A DNA stretch of 64,000 bases, from NCBI RefSeq assembly GCF_026262505.1, contig NC_067206.1:31511896-31575895 (forward strand). The letters run 5' to 3'. The notes under the pieces are model-generated. The model saw nothing but the letters and a program-made list of their open reading frames with translations, ran no database searches and was not told the origin of the DNA. The position numbers and the translations under genes are program-made. Positions 20,036 to 29,961 of the stretch are shown piece by piece; within the stretch, counting starts at the first letter, position 1, and each line of letters begins with the position of its first letter. This stretch comes from Trichomonas vaginalis G3 (Eukaryota > Parabasalia > Trichomonadida > Trichomonadidae).

Positions 20036-20404
20036 CTAATGATTATTTGAATTTATGAAATCAATTATTTGATTCATTCTTTCTTCAATCTCTTCTATTC
20101 TTTTTGTTAAATCATCAATTTTCATTAATGAGGTGATTCTTGATTGAGGAATAGATTTCAAACTAACCACTCCTTTTATTTTTGAAATTTTGAATCCATC
20201 AACTTTAAACATTTTATTCAATTTACACGTTGTCAATTCTTCAAATAATTTTTTATTATTAGCATAATAGTCATTAAATTCTTCAACAGATGAAAAAAAT
20301 TTTATTTCAGTAATTGGTTTAACAACGTTTATTTTTTGTTGAACATTTTCACTTTCATTTATTTCTTCCTCCTCTGTTTCATTTATTTTTAAAATCGGTT
20401 TCAT
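20036..20404 (-). CDS. Unknown acidic coiled-coil protein (122 aa), Maverick B
   Basis: Copy of the element A gene at 14561-14929 with only a few changed residues. Acidic N-terminus, coiled-coil C-terminus. Converges with the preceding 157-aa gene, four bases apart. Confidence 0.6.
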   Translation of the reverse strand: MKPILKINETEEEEINESENVQQKINVVKPITEIKFFSSVEEFNDYYANNKKLFEELTTCKLNKMFKVDGFKISKIKGVVSLKSIPQSRITSLMKIDDLTKRIEEIEERMNQIIDFINSNNH

Positions 20405-20466
20405 TTATCATTAAATAAAAATTAGAATATAAGTGATGAAATATATTTTGTTAATTAATATTAAAT

Positions 20467-21041
20467 TGTAATAAACAGAAATTCATCAAAAGTGACAGCT
20501 CTCAATTTTTTGACATTTGTAAATTCTAAATTGAATGAGAAAAATGAAATAATACTAAGCATAATACAATATTCTAGATTTAATTATAATTAGGAAAAAG
20601 TTAGTTTTGAGAGTACTTTTCATAGGCATATAGAATGAAATCTTCTGAAAAATAATATCACATAAACTCATATTATTTTCTAATATATAACTATTTTATA
20701 TAAAAATCAAATTCAATGATCTTAAAAGCGAAGGATAAACCTCAAAATTTACGAATATAATGAGTGGGAATTTTGAGGTTTATCCTTCGCTTTTAAGATC
20801 ATTGAATTTGATTTTTATATAAAATAGTTATATATTAGAAAATAATATGAGTTTATGTGATATTATTTTTCAGAAGATTTTGTGTTCTTCTTCAAAATTT
20901 TATTTTTTTATTAAAAAGAATCTTTACAAAATATACATTTACTTTAATTAATATTTAAAAACGTGCTCTATCAAAAGTTCCAAAAATTCAATATTTTAGC
21001 TTTTCTGAGGTGTCACTTTTGATGAATTTCTGTTTACAACA
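20467..21041. mobile_element. 575-bp foldback / MITE-like element in Maverick B
   Basis: Ends TGTAATAAACAGAAATTC and its near-complement GAATTTCTGTTTACAACA, with a further shared CATCAAAAGTGACA inside. Flanked by AAAT on both sides, while element A has a single AAAT at this point, so a 4-bp target duplication is likely. The interior holds a near-perfect palindrome (20640-20749 against 20769-20879, 19-base loop). No coding capacity: a non-autonomous DNA transposon. Superfamily not assigned. Confidence 0.8.
20640..20879. repeat. Long near-perfect palindrome (about 110-bp arms)
   Basis: Arms around TCTTCTGAAAAATAATATC and its complement with a loop of about 19 bases. Any transcript would fold into a long double-stranded hairpin. 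Lies inside the foldback element. Confidence 0.9.
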
Positions 21042-21128
21042 AAATCAGAAATGGCGACAGGATTCTTTAAAAAATTATGGGATGGAATTAAGAAAGCTGC
21101 GGGTTGGGTTTATAAAAAGATTATTAAG

Positions 21129-24100
21129 GGCGCCCTATAGACGATAGCTCCCCCTCAGAAAAAATAACCTTAAATAAAACCAATGCTTTTCGAGACCTAT
21201 TTTGGTACCTCCAAAAACATTTTTCTCGGCAAAAAATCAAGTTGATGTATTTTGTTTTGTCATCGTAGATACTCTAATTTTCGCCCAGTAATGTTATATA
21301 AAAGGAGCTTTTTTGTCGAAATGCAAAACAAAATTGGCCGTTAATGTGGTGAATTATCGATTTTTGGTACAGCATACTTTCTTATCAATGAATAAATGCA
21401 GCTACTTGATAAAAGAGTCTTCAAAAGCAACTTTTGAAAAAAATATTCCTTATTTACATCAAGAGCCGAATACTTTTACGATGAATATTAATAAAATTTG
21501 TCGGTATTTATTCTTACAGATTATCAGATCACAAAAGCCAAAAATTGTTTATTATTTTTTTCAGAATAAAAATTTCGAATGTATCAATTATATCAAATAC
21601 ATACATTTTATTCATACATTACAAATGAAATATTTAATTTTTGAAAAACCAAAATTTTTTCGAAAATCAAATATTTCGGTGTATTATATGCGCCTTTGTT
21701 TAAATTATTCGCCAATTCCTCATCATGAATGTAAGATATTTTGGTATTACAAAAGAGAATCCATGAATTGATGTTTTCGTCCAAAATAATAATATTATAT
21801 TGTCGACTGTGATAAGTTATTATGGCTACTAGTTTGGATTTTACAGCTGGATTGTTATTCCATGTGTAATCATCCAATGGAAACGTAAAACCAGCAACAT
21901 CAATAAAAAGATAATCTGAAAAAGTAGGAGTAACTTGAAGTTCGTTATTATTAACAAGAGGAATGTCAATTTTATCTGTAAATCCCCAGCAGAATTTTTT
22001 GAAATAATCAATAAGATCTAGTTGCCTAGCTTCACATGCAAGCGATTCTTGTAATTGTTTGAAAGCATCAATTGGATCAGCTTGATGTATCTTTTGCCGT
22101 TTCGAGTACAGGTGATACAGATAAGTAACATCTGCATTTTCCGAAAAGTTCCGATTTGTGAGCGATAATATTTCTTTGTATATTAACTGTTGCTCATTGG
22201 GATTAGAGAATAATTCGTCAAATAGTTTGTGCATTAATGGTCGAAATGTAATAAGTTGAACAATAACGGCAAGAAAACTGAGATTTTTTCCAAGCTTGAT
22301 ACCAAGCTTTTGTTTTTTAGGCTTATCATGAGTTTTTCTGAGTGTCTGTGGAAGTTGTATCAAATCAGGATGAAAATCTGCTATCATTTCAAGAGATGGT
22401 GGATTGTGGCTGAGGACGTTAAGATAATTGATTGCGTTTATCTTAATTTTCTCAAAGTTATGAAAATCAGTAAAAGCTGAATTCATAATTTCTTTTGCTT
22501 GCTGAGAATCGTAAACTGCAACAGCCGAGATGTTTTCTTCATTAATACGAATTAAAGACGAGTACGTATTATAAAGATCTTGTTTAAATTTGGATAATAA
22601 ATTTTGGAATTCTTGAGGATCATCTGGAATTTCCTTCGCCTTGAAGAAAAATGAAAACCTTTTCCAATCTGGTGGTACTTTGATATCGGAACCAAATATA
22701 GATTTTTTGTTGAATTTTGGATAATCTGTTGGAAGTGAAAGATTTTCAGATTCTGACGGTTCTTCATCCGCTGGCGGATCCTCATCGTCAGTGTATTCAA
22801 TTTTTTCGGATCTGGATCCATCTTTTGACGGTTTATGAGGAACTAAGTCAGCGAATTCTGGGTCAATTTCATCTGGAATGTAATGAACGCATCTGTTATG
22901 ATTTCTGTAGTTTTCCGAAGTTCTTCTGATATGGTCATAATCGGATTTATTTTCGAAATTTAATATAACTTGTAAAATATCTTCATCAAAATAAGAATCA
23001 TCTATACCCATTAATCTTCTTAGTTTTGTCTTCCAATTGTCTTCATTATACGCAAATACAGAAACAAAAATTCTGGCTGGAAATCCAATAATCCAACGAA
23101 GATTTTTTGGGACTAAATGGGCTTTCAATGAATTGAAAGCTTCGTTGAAATTTGTATGATATTGTTTGCTGATTCTTAGAAACAATGGAGCAATATTTGT
23201 AATAATTTCTCTTTTTTCGATATGCTCTGGTGATTCTCCTGGATATCTATTAATTAATCCCATCCATCTCTGAACCTTTTGCTCTGGTTTTAATGTTGGG
23301 CATGCAAAAAGGATCCTAAATATTTTTTCAAATTTAGGATATTTAGTGACAATTTTTGAAAATGCTGATTTTATCACATGATTTGGATCTCTTACATGTG
23401 ATAATTGTGCACCAGAATTCTCTATCATTGTTGAATCTTTAACATCACCATCTGAACAAAAAACTTTTATTTTTTTCCATAAATCAGATTTCAACATATC
23501 ACGTAATGCATAGCTTTCCATTAATCCTGGTGAAATTTTTGGTTCAACCAAAATTTTGGGACTTTTGAATTTTATTAATTCTGGATGCCTTGAAACTATT
23601 CTAAAATCTAATATTTTGTTTGTATTTATATCTATAAGCGTAATGACGGCATGTAAAGCATCGCGCTTAGAACTCCATGCGCAATCTAATGAAACATTAA
23701 ATTTGTATTCTGAATCATGTTTAAGAATTTCTTGTATATTAGCTTCACAACTTGCTGTTGCAACTTTCTCAAGATCTGGCAATATGCTCTTTAGATGCGC
23801 AAGTAATGTAGTTTCTGTTGGGCAATGAAAGTTTAGGAGTGATGCCAATTCGATGTGTTTTGAAAATCCTGCACCAGATATAAGAGAAATGTAAGTATGA
23901 AGATTCTTGACAACGTCACTATACGGAACTCCAGGCTTAAATTTGACGTTGAATATTGTTTCTTCCTTAACATTTGATTGTGAATGATCTTGTTTTGAAT
24001 TAAGCTGGTTTAGATTAATGAAATGCGAAAAAGGTTTCTTATTTGAATAAACAGTTCGATGATAGACCCTTTTTTGGCAGTCATCAGCTTTATATGTTAT

Positions 24101-24616
24101 TAATATCTCTTCAATTGTGTATCCTTCCATGATTGGAATAGAATACTCCATAGGAAGAGCTAAAATCCCGCCAAATTTTACGGTTTTTTTAATACAAAAG
24201 TAATCAAAGTGAATAAAGCAAAGATATATATTGTATTTAATCAGTCAATTGATATTGGGTAGAATATATGCTCAATATTTCATTTTTCAAATTTATTATT
24301 TCAAAAAACCAATAATTGGCGACATTGTTTACTGTAATAATTGTTTTTAATGAAAACACTATATGCCTTCCTTATTTTCTTTCTTTTTTATTTTTTTGAA
24401 AAAATCAAAAAAACTCGAAAAAAAATCAAAAAATCACAAAATCGATGAATTCTCAACGTAATTTAAATCTTCAAAATCGTAGAGATTGGTCATAATATAA
24501 CTAAGCATTATGATATGGTAAAGTTCAAAAAATCTCTCTCTTGAACGAGATAAAAGCTTAACAGAAATAACCTTAAAAGTGCTTTTCTGAGGGTGGTCTA
24601 TCGTCTATAGGGCACC
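21129..24616 (-). mobile_element. Kolobok-like DNA transposon (3488 bp)
   Basis: Terminal inverted repeats GGGCGCCCTATAGACGATAG (left) and GGGTGCCCTATAGACGATAG (right, complement), continuing into a shared CCCTCAGAAAA. Flanked by TTAA on both sides (21125-21128, 24617-24620), whereas element A shows one TTAA at the site. TTAA targets plus a DDE transposase of this layout are typical of Kolobok. piggyBac also uses TTAA, but the transposase does not look like it. One long intact reading frame, so this copy may be complete and recent. Confidence 0.85.
21608..24151 (-). CDS. Kolobok-like DDE transposase with USP-like C-terminus (847 aa)
   Basis: Candidate catalytic residues: D156 in VSLDCAWSSKRD followed by ALHAVITLIDINTNKILDF (the D-W-R...G...ID-T-K-LD pattern of Kolobok); D234/D236 in FCSDGDVKDS; a DPNH motif at 255-258; E337 in NFNEAFNSLKAHLVPK. 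An acidic linker (DDEDPPADEEPSESE) lies near 460. The last 120 residues (LVAIITYHSRQYNIIIL...SWILFCNTKISYI) resemble the C-terminal end of ubiquitin-specific proteases, without the usual HY pair. It would cut and paste the element at TTAA. Uninterrupted; leader 24152-24616 and trailer 21129-21607 hold no other gene. Confidence 0.8.
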   Translation of the reverse strand: MEYSIPIMEGYTIEEILITYKADDCQKRVYHRTVYSNKKPFSHFINLNQLNSKQDHSQSNVKEETIFNVKFKPGVPYSDVVKNLHTYISLISGAGFSKHIELASLLNFHCPTETTLLAHLKSILPDLEKVATASCEANIQEILKHDSEYKFNVSLDCAWSSKRDALHAVITLIDINTNKILDFRIVSRHPELIKFKSPKILVEPKISPGLMESYALRDMLKSDLWKKIKVFCSDGDVKDSTMIENSGAQLSHVRDPNHVIKSAFSKIVTKYPKFEKIFRILFACPTLKPEQKVQRWMGLINRYPGESPEHIEKREIITNIAPLFLRISKQYHTNFNEAFNSLKAHLVPKNLRWIIGFPARIFVSVFAYNEDNWKTKLRRLMGIDDSYFDEDILQVILNFENKSDYDHIRRTSENYRNHNRCVHYIPDEIDPEFADLVPHKPSKDGSRSEKIEYTDDEDPPADEEPSESENLSLPTDYPKFNKKSIFGSDIKVPPDWKRFSFFFKAKEIPDDPQEFQNLLSKFKQDLYNTYSSLIRINEENISAVAVYDSQQAKEIMNSAFTDFHNFEKIKINAINYLNVLSHNPPSLEMIADFHPDLIQLPQTLRKTHDKPKKQKLGIKLGKNLSFLAVIVQLITFRPLMHKLFDELFSNPNEQQLIYKEILSLTNRNFSENADVTYLYHLYSKRQKIHQADPIDAFKQLQESLACEARQLDLIDYFKKFCWGFTDKIDIPLVNNNELQVTPTFSDYLFIDVAGFTFPLDDYTWNNNPAVKSKLVAIITYHSRQYNIIILDENINSWILFCNTKISYIHDEELANNLNKGAYNTPKYLIFEKILVFQKLNISFVMYE

Positions 24617-24796
24617 CTTAAACCCGTTGCAAACTTTTTGGCACCAGTAGCGAAAACGGCAGGAACTATCATAGGTGGAGTATTAGGTACTAAAGCAGGT
24701 AATCCGGCGATTGGAGCACAAGCAGGTAACGCAGTTGGTGGAATAGCTGAAGGAATACTTAATAAAATAGGAGGTAGATAGTGGAAAAATAAATAT

Positions 24797-24836
24797 GAGA
24801 TCCTATGGATCATCTCACCGCTTAGCGGCTTAAAAT
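24797..24836 (-). repeat. Double-hairpin micro-element, 40-bp clean insertion
   Basis: Present in B, absent from the same spacer of element A, where AAATAAATAT joins TATTTTTATC directly. Minus strand: AAGCCGCTAAGCGGTGAG followed by ATGATCCATAGGATCTCAT, i.e. two hairpins. The best evidence here that these units move. Confidence 0.85.
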
Positions 24837-24841
24837 TATTT

Positions 24842-25057
24842 TTATCTTAGTATCGGTTGTAGTCTTTGATAAACTTTTTCTCCTTTATTTAAAACTTCTC
24901 TTATTGGGGCAGCTTTTGGTGTTATTGATTCAGCAACGTCACTAATTGCTTCTTTATTCTTAAATATCCAATTTGCCCCCTTCTTCAATGTTTCCCAAAC
25001 TTTACTCGCTCCTCTTTTTACTCTATCCCACAGTTTCTTAAATATACCCGCAGCCAT
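24842..25057 (-). CDS. Amphipathic minor virion protein (71 aa), Maverick B
   Basis: Copy of the element A gene at 14021-14236 with two or so changed residues (MAAGIFKKLWDRVKRG start). Divergent from the capsid gene, as in A. Confidence 0.6.
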   Translation of the reverse strand: MAAGIFKKLWDRVKRGASKVWETLKKGANWIFKNKEAISDVAESITPKAAPIREVLNKGEKVYQRLQPILR

Positions 25058-25126
25058 AGTTGATTATTTCATTAAAATTAAAAATTCATTTTCATCTTTT
25101 AATTTTGATTTTTTATTTATTAATAA

Positions 25127-26302
25127 ATGACGACTAACTATTTGGTGCCAAACACTAAACCGATTAATGGAAATGTATTTCATTCATTCGAAAAGATAAA
25201 TGAAATATTCGCAAAGAATGACGGTAGAAGATATTATAGAGAACTTGAAAGTTCATGCTATGACTCTGATGCTCCATATTTTGATGATAAACAAACTCAT
25301 TTAAGAATTACAAATCCGGCTCATGATGTGAACCAATTAGGTGACACATATATTAAACGCAAAGTTAAAGCAACTCTAGTTTCAAATAAAGCTTTCACAT
25401 GTGATGCCGCTTTTAAATGCATGCGTTTATTCGTTGGTTACAAATCATCAAATCAAAGCTTTAAACAATTAGAAGTAGAAACCGAAAGAGGTGATGCCGG
25501 TTATCTTCAGATGGATTGCGCCCGTGAATCTTTCGCATTTGCAACATATAAACCAAAATCAGAAAGGAAAGTTAAAAAGTTTGTTCATTCGTTATATAAT
25601 AATGTTCAAAAATATGATAACTCAGTATGTGGTAAATATATTGACCCTTCAGAAGTTTTCAAGAAAGCAAATGAAGAAGTTGATGTCACTTTTGATATGA
25701 TTATTCCGGTAAATGATTTGTTAGCATTTCAGGCGTTCGATGATTATCCTAAATCATTTGGTGATATCATTCTTAAATATTATGTTTTCAGGGATACTTT
25801 AGTATTTTGTCAGGTTGACCAGTTAAGAGTTGCTGATTTACAAAATTACGTTTATGAAAAGATATCTGATGAAAATTATGAAAAGATTATGAATCATGTT
25901 TATAAATATGATCGCAAATTCCAACAAATCGGACTTCCTGCCAAATTAATTACAAGCTTAGCCGCTACATCTGCTGACGCAACAGTTGATGACGTTATTA
26001 TTTCATGCACAAAGATGGAAGTTTTAGAGGATAAATGCATTACACCAGGATACGGTTTAATTGAAGAATCAGTTAAAGCAATACCACGTTTATTCAGTAA
26101 GGAAGATCCATTCATGATTCCAGCTCAACATATTGACGTTCGTTCACTAAATGGAGGTTGCATCACTCCTGAAGGTATTAGCTCAGATTTCTCATACGCT
26201 CTTCATAATGTTACAGATGTTGTGTTAGCATTTCCGAAGAATGCAATGCAAAGAACAGTTTTAGAAAATCCAATGCTTCGAGGTCTTCAGGTCACTATAG
26301 AT
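25127..26302 (+). pseudogene. Major capsid gene of B, 5' side of element C
   Basis: Same capsid as element A (start MTTNYLVPNTK). Element C has inserted at TAGAT; the 3' side resumes after 48021. Apart from the insertion this side looks whole. Confidence 0.85.
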
Positions 26303-26895
26303 AGTTAGTATACATAACAAGGGTACGGCGGCACTGCGTTCCACCTTACCCAAGATAACGGTTTGACACTTTACAAAACCACTAACGTATATTTTACAAC
26401 ACAAACGGCAACACTAACTTAACCTTAAATATTTACAAAGCCGCCAACCACTTCACCTCACTAACGTTTTCGCTAACGACTTCACTAATGAAAAAATAAA
26501 CGTTCTCACTAACGTTCCCACTAATGTTCTCATTTACAAAAGTATTGCAGCGCTTCCCATTGCTGTGCTTCACACAATAGTTCATATTCTTCAGTATCGC
26601 TGCTGTCACTCCAATCGTCAGAGTCAAAATCACTGTCAAAATAAATGTATGTAAGTTTTGACAAAGCTAATGAAACACGCTTACCGTTTGTATCTATTGC
26701 TTTTATATATCTCCCATTATGTTTGTTGTCGTAAACGCTCAAACTAACTTTACCCTTTCTCCCTCGTATCTGATAGAATGTATTTTCACGAGGAACGAAG
26801 AACAAATTCTTGAACTCATGACCGTTGTAGTTTGTTATCTCAATAGTTTTCGTCATTACATCCAAAATAAAATAAAAAATAAACTTAAAAAATAA
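26303..26895 (+). repeat. Left terminal inverted repeat of element C
   Basis: About 590 bp, pairing with 47430-48021. Contains CACTAACG-type short repeats near the outer third and a complete small gene on the minus strand. Confidence 0.9.
26530..26856 (-). CDS. Terminal-repeat gene, left copy (108 aa)
   Basis: Unrecognised protein MTKTIEITNY...; N-terminal half beta-like and basic, C-terminal half very acidic (FDSDFDSDDWSDSSDTEE). An identical gene apart from one residue lies in the right TIR, so the element has two copies. The ATG after TTTTATTTTGGATGTA is chosen; longer readings extend into AT leader. Confidence 0.65.
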   Translation of the reverse strand: MTKTIEITNYNGHEFKNLFFVPRENTFYQIRGRKGKVSLSVYDNKHNGRYIKAIDTNGKRVSLALSKLTYIYFDSDFDSDDWSDSSDTEEYELLCEAQQWEALQYFCK

Positions 26896-27000
26896 TGATA
26901 TCACCACCCTCACACGTATGAAAACATAGCACAAAAATAAATTTAGGTGAAGTGGTAAAATCTCACCTCTTTTTTCACCCGGTTTTTCACCCTGTTGAAT
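26896..27000. other. Short spacer with TTTCACC repeats
   Basis: AT-rich stretch ending in three TTTCACC-type repeats. No gene seen. Confidence 0.4.
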
Positions 27001-27528
27001 TCATTGCTTTATAACTCTCTTCCTTGGTTTCTTTTTAGTTGCTTTCTTCACGTCTGTCTCCAACTTGACTGTCTTTCTTCTTCGGCCGTAATGATACCAG
27101 TTACTTCCACCAGTCAATGGGTCAAATGGTCGTTCATAAGGGTTTCCATACATTCCATAGGGACCATACGGAAGAACTACTAGTGGAGAAGAAACATTTT
27201 CTTTAGTTCCATCGACTCTATTTAAATGCATTGTTTCACCTTTCATCTGGTCATTAAAGTCTTTTGCGTGTTTTGCAAACTCATCGTCCTTTCCTAAAGC
27301 ATTTTCTGACTCAGTCGCAACCAAATTGGATGCTTTATTTATGAGCCCTATTTTATTTAATCTTAACTTCTTTGCAACCCAGCCTCCAATCTTCCCTTTA
27401 TTTGCATCTAATGTCTTTGAAACCCTTCCTCCACTCATTTTATTTACTGCGTCATAAGCTCCAAGTGCTTTTGCTCCAAATGCTAATGCTTTTGTTCCCA
27501 TTGCGCCTAAAGCTGCCCAAACTACCAT
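27001..27528 (-). CDS. Basic minor virion protein (175 aa), Maverick C
   Basis: Ala/Gly-rich hydrophobic N-terminus (MVVWAALGAMGTKALAFGAK), a middle with PYGPYGMYGNPYERPFDP, and a very basic C-terminus (KKATKKKPRKRVIK). The layout suggests a membrane-active head and a DNA-binding tail, as in minor core proteins of DNA viruses; by position it may be the counterpart of the A/B amphipathic proteins. Inference only. Confidence 0.6.
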   Translation of the reverse strand: MVVWAALGAMGTKALAFGAKALGAYDAVNKMSGGRVSKTLDANKGKIGGWVAKKLRLNKIGLINKASNLVATESENALGKDDEFAKHAKDFNDQMKGETMHLNRVDGTKENVSSPLVVLPYGPYGMYGNPYERPFDPLTGGSNWYHYGRRRKTVKLETDVKKATKKKPRKRVIKQ

Positions 27529-27753
27529 TTACACCATATTAAAATCATCTCTCTTCAATATTATCTCATAAAAGTTCTCGTTACTGGAGAAAGTCAATGA
27601 AACATAAACATTCTCACAGGCTTCGCCCTCACCGCTTTGCGGTCTATCTAACTTCTTTCTTATATCATCTATACGCTTCAAAATGTCTGAACAATTGCTA
27701 ACATCTTCTACAACAGTTATTTCATCATGAATGACCTTCAAGAACAAGCTCAT
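27529..27753 (-). CDS. Small Maverick C protein (74 aa) with micro-element peptide
   Basis: Unrecognised. Residues RPQSGEGEA are encoded by a double-hairpin micro-element read in frame. It starts at GCATATTAAATGAGC directly behind the next upstream gene; neighbouring small genes are tightly packed on the same strand. Confidence 0.55.
   Translation of the reverse strand: MSLFLKVIHDEITVVEDVSNCSDILKRIDDIRKKLDRPQSGEGEACENVYVSLTFSSNENFYEIILKRDDFNMV
27614..27645 (-). repeat. Double-hairpin micro-element inside the 74-aa gene
   Basis: Minus strand GACCGCAAAGCGGT then GAGGGCGAAGCC(T). First stem ACCGC/GCGGT is a compensated version of GCCGC/GCGGC. In frame. Confidence 0.75.
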
Positions 27754-28633
27754 TTAATATGCAATTAAAATCATCTCAATAATGAGTCCATCCTTTCCGT
27801 CTTTGGGTAGCACAACATCTTTCATTGAAGAAGGTTCGACAAGTCTTATATTAAACTTACTGACAAAGTTTGTTATACTATAATGCTTCGGCGGCGAATA
27901 CATATAGTTTGAAAGACATAATATAATTTTCAGCAAATTCACTTATACTGGATTTTATAACAATGTTCTCACGAGACCAAATGCCACCAATTGAAAAACT
28001 TGTAAGCAATCCTGCTGAACCTTCAACTGTAAACGTCGATGGTAACATTCCACGAAGGTCATCTATTGACATCTTTGAGTCACTGAATTTAAAGATTTTC
28101 TTAAAGCAATCGTCATTATCTAACCATGCAATAGCTTTGAAGTTTTCATTCGAATAGACATCTGCTTCATTAAATGTAAATCCTGACTTCTTTGCAGAGA
28201 CGACTTTAAAATCTATTGAGTTTGTTTCAAAATTATATGCTATGGTAACTTCTGAAGGTAATGGATGTCCTTCCGCAGTAAGTTGTTCTCTCACTACCGT
28301 TTGAAGCTTTGTGTTAAAAACTTTCATGTCATCTCCTGTGTCTAGGTTCACATACACAGCAACAGGAAAACTATCTTGCTTCTTTGTTTCATCATTATAT
28401 CTCAAAACATTAAAGTTCTTCAATAATATTGTTCTTCCTGCTGGAATACTTCGAACCTGTCTGATTTCAATAGCTTTCTCACCTCCTACATACTCTACCC
28501 AGTGTCTTGGATATTCATAAGTATACTGACTTTCTTGAATTTTGGTTGGTTTCATCATAACGTGTTCATAGTATATCTTTATACTCTTGTCAGTTAGACT
28601 CGGTGCTATGTTCTGAATATTTCTGACTTGCAT
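27754..28633 (-). pseudogene. Capsid-type beta-rich protein, broken (paralog of 43303-44160)
   Basis: Starts MQVRNIQNIAPSL. Segments YPRHWVEYVGGEKAIEI, GGIWSRENIVIKSS and LPKDGKDGLIIEM line up in order with FPTDWIVNINEEKYIGI, PGIWDRKQAILYSN and LPPDHKDCLYIEA of the other element C gene, so they are paralogs over their full length. Probably a minor capsid or penton-type protein. About one break. Confidence 0.6.
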
Positions 28634-28649
28634 TTTTAATGGAGATAAA

Positions 28650-29537
28650 ATGAAGCATTTAATACATGATGTAGATGAAGACATGAATGAAACTACAGAC
28701 AAACTTAACTCTTCTCTCATTCTTCCTTTCAGTAAGGACTATGAGTTCTGTTCAAATGGTGTTTATTTCTATTGTGGAAAGATGGGGTCAGGAAAGACAT
28801 TCAACCTCATTCGTCATATACTCATAACAGAACGTTTAGGAAACGACTCTTACTATGACCAAATCATTATATCAGCAACTTCAGACTCTATGGACTCAAC
28901 AGCGAAAACATTTATGTCAAAAGTTCAAGCCTCTGTCGTTAAAGTTCCAGACAGTGAACTCATTGAATTTCTTCAACGTTACATTCGACGTAAGAGGAAA
29001 TATTATGCCATCGTTGAATTTATACAGTCAGGAATGCAAAAGACTTCTGAGGAGATGGAAAGAATTATTGACAAACACCACTTACGTCAATACTCAGGAG
29101 TTTACGATATGAAATGACTGACAAACTACATTCTATCAAAACTTTCAAAATACCCCTTCAAAAAGTATCCATCAAACACTCTGCTCGTTTGTGACGACTT
29201 CGCCGGAAAAAGTTTAGTGTCAAAACCAGACTCACCATTAGCTAACATCATAACTAAAGTCAGACATTACCATTTAACTGTAGCAATACTTATGCAAACA
29301 TGGAGGTTTTTAGCTTTAAACATAAAACGTCTCATAACTGACTTCGTTATCTTTCAAGGTTTCTCACGTTATGATATTGAACTCATTTGGAAACAGTCAG
29401 GTATAACATTACCTTTTGAAGAAATTTGGGAAGCATATAAGTCTCTCATCTCTCCTCGTTCATACCTTGAGATTCATATCATGACTAATACCATTAAAGT
29501 CAAAAATATTCCATGGGAACGACCAACATTGTTTTAA
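28650..29537 (+). pseudogene. Packaging ATPase (FtsK/HerA type), Maverick C, broken
   Basis: P-loop GKMGSGKTFNLI with the upstream strand YFYCGK; Walker B-like LLVCDDFAGKS region; and HLTVAILMQTWR, comparable to the A/B ATPase. Would drive genome packaging. Divergent from the preceding gene with a 16-bp spacer. About two breaks. Confidence 0.8.
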
Positions 29538-29597
29538 AGTTTAACCTTCAATTGACTGATGGTAAATAAATTCCATGCATCTCTGTCGCCATTTCTG

Positions 29598-29936
29598 TTA
29601 ATATTTTTTGCTGTCATTCATATCATCCACTTCCCCATCCGTTAGCTTTTGAGGATATGCGTTAGAATAGCTGTTCTTAAATGAAGGCTTTTCACCTTTG
29701 AGAGCATAAACTCTATAACTTTCTGCATACTTTATGTTTGAACCTCCTGAGCCATCATTGACATAAATTTTTATAGGCTTCCACCCTTTGTTCATATTCC
29801 TGCTTCTTCCCTTTGCTCTTTTGTTCAGTAGTTCTACATCTTTATACACAGCTCCTGTCTCAGTGAATTCAACAATATTTTCATTCGTTAGCTTTACATT
29901 CAAACCCTTGTCGAGTATATTGTTCATTTCATACAT
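29598..29936 (-). CDS. Small protein sharing a domain with the 299-aa A/B protein
   Basis: About 110 aa. The segment KIYVNDGSGGSNIKY...YSNAYP resembles [13 protein letters not shown]...YNERYP in the 299-aa A/B protein. Start at MYEMNNIL or the nearby second methionine; both lie in the divergent spacer with the next gene. Function unknown. Confidence 0.5.
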   Translation of the reverse strand: MYEMNNILDKGLNVKLTNENIVEFTETGAVYKDVELLNKRAKGRSRNMNKGWKPIKIYVNDGSGGSNIKYAESYRVYALKGEKPSFKNSYSNAYPQKLTDGEVDDMNDSKKY

Positions 29937-29961
29937 ATAAAAGGTTTTTATTCTATATGAA

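Larger units (their letters stand above)
21051..24781 (+). pseudogene. Amphipathic minor virion protein gene split by transposon
   Basis: Copy of the 78-aa MAAG-FKKLWD gene of element A. The Kolobok-like transposon sits inside it at a TTAA, with both flanks still recognisable. Counted as one break. Confidence 0.8.

Noticed and set aside
21313-21771. Plus-strand frame of 152 codons at the left end of the Kolobok-like element
   Set aside because: Opposes and overlaps the transposase 3' end, low-complexity, no motif; a shadow frame.
21129-24616. Mutator-like or piggyBac assignment
   Set aside because: Mutator elements give about 9-bp duplications, here 4 bp TTAA; the transposase pattern fits Kolobok better than piggyBac.
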